5,148 bases of DNA, taken from assembly GCA_902803585.1 (NCBI GenBank), contig CADCQO010000009.1, positions 1-5,148 of the forward strand, in the 5' to 3' direction. The stretch's first letter is position 1, and each line of letters begins with the position of its first letter. Source of the DNA: an uncultured Ruminococcus sp. GTDB lineage: Bacteria; Bacillota; Clostridia; Oscillospirales; Acutalibacteraceae. Position numbers and translations under genes: made by a program. Of this stretch, positions 1 through 5,148 are shown in pieces. The notes beneath the pieces are model-generated. The model searched no databases, was not told where the DNA came from, and worked only from the letters and a program-made list of their open reading frames with translations.

Positions 1-108
1 CTAATCACTTCCGTTATCAGCGAGAAATTCAGACACTATTCTTGATGCCGGAGCTGTCAGCGGTTTATGTATGAACTTTTTTTGGGACTGATGAGTGTTT
101 ACGTTCTA
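1..108. other. Upstream intergenic stretch, possible tail of a preceding gene
   Basis: No recognisable gene is seen. On the + strand one frame runs open from the window edge to a TGA at 72-74 (about 23 codons) and another to a TGA at 43-45 (14 codons). Either could be the last codons of an upstream gene, but neither gives a recognisable family. A run of seven T at 75-81 follows the first of these stops, without a convincing hairpin before it, so no terminator is called. Confidence 0.3.
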
Positions 109-137
109 TTGAATTCGTTCACACAATGTATTATAAT
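109..137 (+). promoter_or_regulatory. Predicted sigma-A (sigma-70 type) promoter of the four-gene operon
   Basis: A -35 hexamer TTGAAT lies at 109-114 and a perfect -10 hexamer TATAAT at 132-137, with a 17-nt spacer, the optimal length. Transcription would start near 143-145. That leaves an untranslated leader of about 40 nt before the ATG at 183, enough to include the ribosome binding site at 168-173. It is the only strong promoter-like element seen between the window start and the first gene, and it suits the closely packed genes downstream. It is a prediction from sequence alone, and AT-rich leaders can give chance matches. Confidence 0.68.
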
Positions 138-167
138 GTACTTGCAAAATATCAATTTCAGAAAAAC

Positions 168-173
168 GGAGGA
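168..173 (+). promoter_or_regulatory. Ribosome binding site of the AAA+ ATPase gene
   Basis: GGAGGA sits 9 nt upstream of the ATG at 183. It decides the start: an in-frame ATG at 126 has no Shine-Dalgarno, lies upstream of the predicted transcription start, and would add 19 residues encoded across the -10 element. Confidence 0.8.
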
Positions 174-182
174 ACAACTGTT

Positions 183-1295
183 ATGGAACAGAACTATATC
201 AAACCGCCCGTCGAGGTGCGCTACTGGGAAGAACTTGCTGCCCTCGCCGCTAATGATACCGCCAGAAAACCCGATAACTGGAAGCTGTCACCAAAGGCTG
301 TAAGGACATTTATTCTTGGCTCTGCAAAGCCGTTGACATTCGGCGGCAAAAAAATAGAGATACGCAAAAAATTCTTTGGCAACGATGCCCTTGTAGAAAG
401 ATGTATTATCACTTTGGCGGGCAGTCGTGGATTGATGCTTGTCGGTGAACCTGGAACAGCCAAAACGATGCTTTCTGAACTGCTTGCAGCAGCCATCAGC
501 GGTGTCAGCACCAATACAGTACAGGGTACTGCCGGTACAACTGAGGATATGATTAAGTACAGCTGGAACTACGCCTTGCTGCTGGCAAAGGGACCTGTTC
601 GTGAGGCCTTGGTGCCGTCACCGCTTTATGTCGGTATGTCAAAGGGGATTATTACCCGTTTTGAGGAAATCACCCGTACTCCTGCCGAGATACAGGACAG
701 CCTTATTTCCGTCATGAGTGATAAGGTACTGAATATACCTGAACTGGAAGAGGACGGTTTGCTTTTCGCAAAAGCAGGTTTTAATATTATCGGTACAGCC
801 AATATCAGGGATAAGGGCGTTAATGAAATGTCGAGTGCGCTCAAAAGACGTTTCAATTTTGAAACAGTCGAACCTGTCAAGGATATCCGTCTGGAAAAGC
901 AGATTATTCTGAATGAAGTTGGAGAAAGCGCCGTTGCAGACAAAATCGAAATGCCCATAGATGCCGATGTTGCTGAACTGTTGGCAATGACTTACCATGA
1001 ACTCAGAGAAGGTGTTTCGGATATGGGAGTAAAAATAGAGCGTCCTTCGGCGGTAATGAGTACAGCAGAAGCAGTTTCTGTCTATTATCAGACACTTGCC
1101 AACGCATGGTATTATGAACAGGATAAAATGAGTATGGCGGATCTGGCGCAGAATCTCAACAATGCTGTATGCAAGGATACGAAAGACGATCTGGACAAGC
1201 TCAAAAGCTATTTCAGTACGGTCGTCAAACAACGGGCAGAAAAGGTTGGTGGACTATGGAAGGAATTTTACACGGCACGAAAATATCTGAAATGA
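183..1295 (+). CDS. yehL: MoxR-type AAA+ ATPase, YehL-like
   Basis: This 370-residue protein is a soluble AAA+ ATPase of the MoxR class, which typically couples ATP hydrolysis to remodelling or activating a target together with a VWA-domain partner. The AAA+ core spans about residues 65-290. Walker A is GEPGTAKT at 88-95. The Walker B region is ITRFEEITR at 157-165, with E162 at the catalytic glutamate position and E161 where an aspartate is usual. Sensor 1 is N207 in GTANIRD. The arginine-finger candidates are R222/R223 in LKRRF, and R287 in IERPSA is a possible sensor 2. The N-terminal ~65 residues are a family-specific extension, and the C-terminal ~80 are a helical lid and tail. The ATG at 183 is chosen for its Shine-Dalgarno. 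The gene is first in a four-gene operon whose order matches yehLMPQ of E. coli. The AAA+ assignment is secure; the substrate is unknown, and the symbol is by homology and gene order. Confidence 0.93.
   Translation: MEQNYIKPPVEVRYWEELAALAANDTARKPDNWKLSPKAVRTFILGSAKPLTFGGKKIEIRKKFFGNDALVERCIITLAGSRGLMLVGEPGTAKTMLSELLAAAISGVSTNTVQGTAGTTEDMIKYSWNYALLLAKGPVREALVPSPLYVGMSKGIITRFEEITRTPAEIQDSLISVMSDKVLNIPELEEDGLLFAKAGFNIIGTANIRDKGVNEMSSALKRRFNFETVEPVKDIRLEKQIILNEVGESAVADKIEMPIDADVAELLAMTYHELREGVSDMGVKIERPSAVMSTAEAVSVYYQTLANAWYYEQDKMSMADLAQNLNNAVCKDTKDDLDKLKSYFSTVVKQRAEKVGGLWKEFYTARKYLK
1241..1245 (+). promoter_or_regulatory. Weak ribosome binding site for the DUF5682 gene, inside the ATPase gene
   Basis: AAAGG lies 10 nt before the ATG at 1256 and is followed by a further G-rich stretch (GGTGG). 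It is weaker than the sites of the other three genes. The alternative ATG at 1292, which forms an ATGA overlap with the upstream stop, has no Shine-Dalgarno at normal distance: GGAAGGA at 1258-1264 is 27 nt away. Confidence 0.4.
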
Positions 1296-3664
1296 TACCC
1301 TTTGATTATTCACGCAAAATTTTGTACTTTCCCGTGCGTCACCACAGTACGGGCTGTTCTTACCATCTCCTGCAGGTCATGGAAACATATCAGCCTGACT
1401 GCATTCTGGTGGAAGGTCCTGAAACTGCCAACAAGCTTATTCCCGTACTGACTGACAAGGATACTGTTCCGCCGGTTGCCTTCTATTATTTCTATAAAGA
1501 CACGGCAAAGTATATCAGCGAAGAAGCAGATGACTACAAATGTTACTATCCTTTTCTGCGTACCTCGCCTGAATACAATGCTTTGCGCTATGCACATAAC
1601 AAAGGCATTCACAGTGCCTTTATTGATCTTCCTTATGGCGATATCCTTATTCATACTGCCGAAGAACAAGGTTTGCGGCAGAAACGGGAAATATCTTCCT
1701 ACGGAGACGAACATTATTTTTCAGAAAGCGAATATTTTACAGCATTGTGTGAAAAAACAGGTCTGCGGAGCTTCGAGGAATTCTGGGAAAAATATTTTGA
1801 AACCGATGCTCTGCATATTTCGACAGAGGAATTTGTCAGACGAATGTACACCTATTGTCTGATTGTGCGGGACAATACTTCGCAAGAAAAAATGCTCAGT
1901 GACGGCTGTCTGGTGCGTGAAAGCTTTATGGCCAAAAACATCGCACAAGCCGCCGGAAAATATCAGAAAATTCTTGTCGTCACAGGAGGTTTTCATTCTT
2001 ATGGTCTGTATCAGCTTGTGGAATGCGGAGCAAAACCTCAGAAATTCAAACAGCATAAGCTGACGCAAAAGGTACAGGACGTTTATGCAATGGGTTATTC
2101 CTTCGAGGCGGCTGATGCTCTCAACGGTTATGCTTCAGGCATACAGAATCCTGCTTTCTATGACAAAGTATGGCAGAGTATCATCGAATGCAGAGAAAAC
2201 GGTCAGTCTGTGGAAAAGGTCTATGAAAATACAGTGCTGGATACACTCTTACAGTGTGCAAAAGGCTGTATTCGTGAAAAATTACTGATTACCATGTCGG
2301 ATATGTCTTCGGCGGTAACCATGTATAACGGTCTGGCAACAATTCGCGGAAAACATTCGGCGGGACTTTATGAATTGTACGACAGTGTAAGAAGCTGTTT
2401 TATCAAAGGAGAAACGAATGCTTCTGCCGATCTTCCTCTGCGTATTCTGAGCAGAATTGCTACCGGCAATGAAAGAGGCAAGCTGTGTGAAAGTGCGGAA
2501 AAAGTACCGATTGTCAAGGACTTTGAAGAACTGATCAAAAAATACAGGCTGAAAACGGAAACCGTTATGGAGCAGAAAACAGAACTGGATATTTTCTCAA
2601 AACCTGTCCATCAGCAAATCAGCCGCTTTTTCTACCGGCTCGGTTTTCTGGATGCAAATTTTGCCAGACGGCTCAAGGGTGCTGACATTCTGCATAACAC
2701 AGACCGAAGCCGTATCAAAGAACAATGGGCTTACAAGCACACTGCGGAAACAGATGCCGCTCTCATAGACGCCAGTGTTTACGGCGGAACAGTAGAAGAA
2801 GCCTGTATGGTACTGTCTTTGAAGCGGTTAAAAGATGTACAGAAGTGCAGCGAAGGCGCAAAGCTCTATGTAGAATGCTTTCTGATGGGCATACATACAA
2901 CAGAGGGATTTGCTGACAGAATGGAGGATATTATTCTCTCAGACGGCGATTTCTTTTCTATCGGACAGGGGGCCTACTACTTCAATATGCTGCATGGTCT
3001 GCAGAAACTGTATGATACAAAATCAGACGACGCCGCTTGCTTCTTGCGGAAATGTTTTTATAAGGCTGTTTCGATGCTGCCGTCTATGGCGAATGTAACG
3101 GACGAAAAAGCAGATGAGTGTATTAAAATCTGCCGTTTGCTTTACAGCCTTGTGACAAGTGACATATTATCTGATGAAGCTGATATTCTTACAGATGCCT
3201 TTGATACCATGACACGGCGCACGGATCCTCAGCCCGCTGTGTACGGTGCAGTGGAAGGTCTGCTCTACGGAAGGGACAGCCGCCGCAAAAACGATATTCG
3301 TCTGGCCGTGCAGAAATATCTTTCCGGATCAAGGGAAATTCAAAAACAGGGTGCTGTTTTTCTGCGCGGCCTGTTCTCTACAGCAAGGGACATTGTTCTG
3401 GTAGGAGATGAATTTATCAGAATTACCGACAGCCTTATACAAAGCTTTTCGATGGAGGAATTCCTCGAAATACTGCCTGAGCTGCGGTTGGCATTCAGCT
3501 ATTTTACACCTGCAGAAACAGACGCCATCGCTGAAACAGCAGCAAAATTGTACGGCGGAGCAGCAGATGAACTACTAAGGTCATTTGATATTGACAGCAG
3601 TATCTATACTGTGGGTGCTATGCTGGAAAGAGCAATTCTCAAAAATAAAGGAGTGGGCATATGA
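1256..3664 (+). CDS. yehM: DUF5682 family protein (YehM-like) with an EreA/ChaN/TraB-like N-terminal domain
   Basis: This is an 802-residue soluble protein of unknown activity, about the size of E. coli YehM as I recall it (~760). The N-terminal ~255 residues carry RHH at 28-30, LVEGPE at 51-56, IDLP at 123-126, RESFMA at 221-226 and GGFHS at 244-248. In order and form these resemble the His, Glu, R-D/E-xx-M-A and Gx-x-H motifs of the EreA (erythromycin esterase)/ChaN/TIKI-TraB superfamily, so a hydrolase-like site is inferred. The rest is mainly helical and contains DUF5682-type signatures: EQWAYKH (489-495), ALIDASVYG (502-510) and LPELRLAFSYF (740-750). No signal peptide or membrane span is seen. 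The ATG at 1256 overlaps the ATPase gene by 40 nt. The ATG at 1292 (4-nt ATGA overlap) is an alternative that would remove 12 residues but no motif. The end overlaps the VWA start by 4 nt, so the proteins are probably made together as one system. Family assignment is firm; the catalytic role is inference. Confidence 0.87.
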   Translation: MEGILHGTKISEMIPFDYSRKILYFPVRHHSTGCSYHLLQVMETYQPDCILVEGPETANKLIPVLTDKDTVPPVAFYYFYKDTAKYISEEADDYKCYYPFLRTSPEYNALRYAHNKGIHSAFIDLPYGDILIHTAEEQGLRQKREISSYGDEHYFSESEYFTALCEKTGLRSFEEFWEKYFETDALHISTEEFVRRMYTYCLIVRDNTSQEKMLSDGCLVRESFMAKNIAQAAGKYQKILVVTGGFHSYGLYQLVECGAKPQKFKQHKLTQKVQDVYAMGYSFEAADALNGYASGIQNPAFYDKVWQSIIECRENGQSVEKVYENTVLDTLLQCAKGCIREKLLITMSDMSSAVTMYNGLATIRGKHSAGLYELYDSVRSCFIKGETNASADLPLRILSRIATGNERGKLCESAEKVPIVKDFEELIKKYRLKTETVMEQKTELDIFSKPVHQQISRFFYRLGFLDANFARRLKGADILHNTDRSRIKEQWAYKHTAETDAALIDASVYGGTVEEACMVLSLKRLKDVQKCSEGAKLYVECFLMGIHTTEGFADRMEDIILSDGDFFSIGQGAYYFNMLHGLQKLYDTKSDDAACFLRKCFYKAVSMLPSMANVTDEKADECIKICRLLYSLVTSDILSDEADILTDAFDTMTRRTDPQPAVYGAVEGLLYGRDSRRKNDIRLAVQKYLSGSREIQKQGAVFLRGLFSTARDIVLVGDEFIRITDSLIQSFSMEEFLEILPELRLAFSYFTPAETDAIAETAAKLYGGAADELLRSFDIDSSIYTVGAMLERAILKNKGVGI
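3647..3653 (+). promoter_or_regulatory. Ribosome binding site of the VWA gene, within the DUF5682 gene
   Basis: AAAGGAG lies 7 nt upstream of the ATG at 3661 and inside the last codons of the DUF5682 gene. Together with the ATGA stop-start overlap at 3661-3664, it supports this start and translational coupling of the two genes. Confidence 0.8.
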
Positions 3665-4803
3665 GTACAGACAACAGCCAGGAAACTCTGAATAAATGGC
3701 GGCTCATTCTCGGAAGAAATGCAGAGGGACATATTGATTTCAGCGGTACAGAACAGGAAACAAGTCTTTATCAAAATATGGAAAATACACTCGATTTCCT
3801 TTACGATATGGAACATGGCGATGATGTGATGCGTGCAGAGCGTGAGGGCGGTTATGGTGCTTCTGCGCCGCAGGCTGCCCAATGGCTCGAAAAAGTACGC
3901 CGTCTTTTCCCGAAACGTACAGTGGAAATATTGGAAAAACAGGCGCTGGAACATTTTGGCCTGACGGAACTTCTCACCGACAAAAAGGTGCTTTCCAAAA
4001 TGGAACCTAACATGGACTTGCTAAAAACTGTCCTGCAATTCAAGCAAATCATGAAAAGTGACGTACTGGCGGAAGCCCGCAGAATTATTCGTCAGGTTGT
4101 AGAGGAACTGACGGAGAAACTGAAAAAGGAACTCAAAAAATCCCTTCTCGGCAAGCTGAACCGTAATATGCCCAGCAATGTGAAATCTGTCCGTAACCTT
4201 GATATTAAAAAAACGATCCGCCGTAACCTTAAAAACTATGACAGGGAAGAAAAACGTCTTGTGCTGAAAAATGTCTATTTCAGCAGCCGTACAAAAAGCT
4301 ACCATAAATGGCGGGTCATTATTGCTGTTGACGAAAGCGGTTCTATGCTTGACAGCGTTATTTACAGCGCTGTCATGGCGGGAATTTTCGCTAAATTGCC
4401 GATGGTCGAAACAAAGTTGGTAATATTTGATACGTCAGTTGTTGATCTGAGCGGTTATGCCGATGACCCTGTAGAGGTTCTGATGGGTGTACAGCTTGGA
4501 GGCGGTACGGATATTAACAAAGCTGTTTCTTATTGTGAAACACTATGTACCAATCCTTACGAAACAATTTATGTTGTGGTAACAGACTTGTACGAAGGCG
4601 GCTGGGCAAAAAATCTGCTCAGAACCTGTGCGGATATTATCGGCAGCGGCAGCAAAATGGTATTCCTTACCGCACTGGACAGAGATGCCAATCCCGCCTA
4701 CAATGTGCAGCTTGGCCAGCAGCTTGTGGATATGGGTGCTTTTGTCGGTGCAATGACACCAGAACAACTGGGTGACCATATCGGCAAAATGATAGGAATG
4801 TAA
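3661..4803 (+). CDS. yehP: VWA domain protein, partner of the MoxR ATPase (YehP-like)
   Basis: This 380-residue soluble protein has a C-terminal von Willebrand factor A domain at about residues 217-380. The metal ion-dependent adhesion site is complete: DESGS at 224-228 (DxSxS), T283 in GGGTD, and D309 in VVTDLYEGG. It should therefore bind Mg2+ or a similar divalent ion and use it to contact a partner. The N-terminal ~130 residues are helical and family-specific. Residues ~138-205 form a strongly basic, probably helical linker rich in Lys, Arg and Glu, ending in RRNLKNYDREEKRL, a layout seen in VWA proteins encoded beside MoxR ATPases. In such pairs the VWA protein acts as an adaptor between the ATPase and its target. 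The start is fixed by AAAGGAG and the ATGA overlap with the gene before it. Third position and length (E. coli YehP is also ~380 residues, from memory) agree with yehP. The VWA call is firm; the partner interaction is inferred from context. Confidence 0.92.
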   Translation: MSTDNSQETLNKWRLILGRNAEGHIDFSGTEQETSLYQNMENTLDFLYDMEHGDDVMRAEREGGYGASAPQAAQWLEKVRRLFPKRTVEILEKQALEHFGLTELLTDKKVLSKMEPNMDLLKTVLQFKQIMKSDVLAEARRIIRQVVEELTEKLKKELKKSLLGKLNRNMPSNVKSVRNLDIKKTIRRNLKNYDREEKRLVLKNVYFSSRTKSYHKWRVIIAVDESGSMLDSVIYSAVMAGIFAKLPMVETKLVIFDTSVVDLSGYADDPVEVLMGVQLGGGTDINKAVSYCETLCTNPYETIYVVVTDLYEGGWAKNLLRTCADIIGSGSKMVFLTALDRDANPAYNVQLGQQLVDMGAFVGAMTPEQLGDHIGKMIGM

Positions 4804-4807
4804 TCAG

Positions 4808-4816
4808 AAAGGAGGG
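4808..4816 (+). promoter_or_regulatory. Strong ribosome binding site that fixes a TTG start
   Basis: AAAGGAGGG, nearly a full complement of the 16S rRNA tail, lies 7 nt before the TTG at 4824. There is no ATG or GTG in the same frame at a usable distance, and the frame runs open from the TTG to the window end. Confidence 0.85.
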
Positions 4817-4823
4817 AAATTAT

Positions 4824-5148
4824 TTGGATACACTTAAAAAAGCCCTTGCTGATGCCGATGACGAGTATCTTATCGGGATCAGCAACAAAGGTATCGTGAA
4901 ACGTTCCTATAAAGATCTTGAAACGGCTGAAATACTGTCAGGATTTATCGGCAGCAGTGCGGATATTGTCGTCAATGATGTACAGTGTACTATCAAAATT
5001 CCGTTAACCGAAAGCCGCTGTGCCTGTCCTTCAGGAGGTATCTGCCGCCATATCGTAACAGCCATACTCTGGCTCAAAAATGAACTGGCGGCAGATGTTT
5101 CTCCGGAGGAAACTGACCAAACAGACGATTTTATAGATATTTCCGAAG
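4824..5148 (+). CDS. yehQ: SWIM zinc-finger protein, N-terminal part only (YehQ-like)
   Basis: The first 108 codons are present, and the gene runs off the window end. The visible part opens with a segment (about residues 12-32) containing DDEYLIGISNKGIVKRSYKD, followed by a SWIM zinc-binding motif: C66, C68, C74 and H76 in CACPSGGICRH, which fits CxCx(n)CxH with n = 5. All four zinc ligands are present. SWIM domains are known or predicted to bind DNA or proteins and often sit in multidomain proteins. After the finger and a short helix comes an acidic stretch (about residues 92-108, rich in Asp and Glu), probably a linker to domains not shown here. The TTG start follows AAAGGAGGG, and the gap to the VWA stop is only 20 nt, so it belongs to the same operon. 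Its position after the VWA gene matches yehQ in the E. coli cluster. The SWIM call is firm; the full length and function cannot be seen. Confidence 0.88.
   Translation, partial: MDTLKKALADADDEYLIGISNKGIVKRSYKDLETAEILSGFIGSSADIVVNDVQCTIKIPLTESRCACPSGGICRHIVTAILWLKNELAADVSPEETDQTDDFIDISE

Noticed and set aside
49..81. Possible rho-independent terminator before the T run at 75-81
   Set aside because: The only nearby self-complementary sequence is GCTGTCAGC, with a one-base loop, and it is separated from the T run by about 12 nt, so no stable hairpin is adjacent.
1..105. Minus-strand frame ending in TAG at positions 3-1
   Set aside because: It is open for about 34 codons but has no ATG and is bounded by a stop at 108-106, so it has no supported start and no recognisable product.
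126..182. Upstream ATG giving a 389-residue ATPase
   Set aside because: It has no Shine-Dalgarno, precedes the predicted transcription start, and the added 19 residues cross the -10 hexamer. The ATG at 183 has GGAGGA at 9 nt.
67..303. A 78-codon + strand open frame overlapping the promoter and the start of the ATPase gene
   Set aside because: It has no ribosome binding site, spans the promoter, and its second half is an out-of-frame reading of the ATPase gene.
639..1232. A 197-codon open frame on the - strand inside the ATPase gene
   Set aside because: It lies wholly opposite a gene with all AAA+ motifs, its translation is rich in Phe, Ile and Cys with no recognisable domain, and it is best explained as an antisense shadow.
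1..5148. CRISPR arrays, tRNA or rRNA genes, insertion sequences and long repeats
   Set aside because: No regularly spaced repeats, RNA-gene signatures, transposase motifs or terminal inverted repeats were seen by eye on either strand.

Overview
The window carries four co-directional genes on the + strand, in the order MoxR-type AAA+ ATPase, DUF5682 protein, von Willebrand factor A (VWA) protein and SWIM zinc-finger protein. The fourth gene is cut by the window end. Strong purine-rich Shine-Dalgarno sites, a TTG start, close packing and moderate GC suggest a Bacillota/Clostridia host, perhaps a Ruminococcus-like gut organism. This assignment is an inference from style and not from a marker gene.

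Layout: 1-182 is a leader with a near-consensus sigma-A promoter (TTGAAT, 17 bp, TATAAT) and a clear ribosome binding site. 183-1295 encodes the AAA+ ATPase. 1256-3664 encodes the DUF5682 protein and overlaps the ATPase gene. 3661-4803 encodes the VWA protein, joined to the gene before it by an ATGA overlap. 4824-5148 is the start of the SWIM gene, 20 nt downstream, with a TTG start behind a near-perfect Shine-Dalgarno. Nothing suggests a promoter or terminator inside the cluster, so it reads as one translationally coupled operon.

The content and order match the poorly characterised yehL-yehM-yehP-yehQ cluster of Escherichia coli, as I recall it. MoxR ATPases usually work with a VWA partner as a chaperone-like pair that remodels or activates a target. 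Here the DUF5682 protein is the likely effector or substrate, and the SWIM protein a likely nucleic-acid or protein-binding partner. The most interesting sequence observation is that the N-terminal ~250 residues of the DUF5682 protein carry the ordered motif set of the EreA/ChaN/TIKI-TraB hydrolase-like superfamily (His pair, LVEGPE, IDLP, RESFMA, GGFH). None of the four products shows a signal peptide or membrane segment, so the system should be cytosolic. Its biological role is not shown by the sequence. A stress-response or conflict-type function is a hypothesis.
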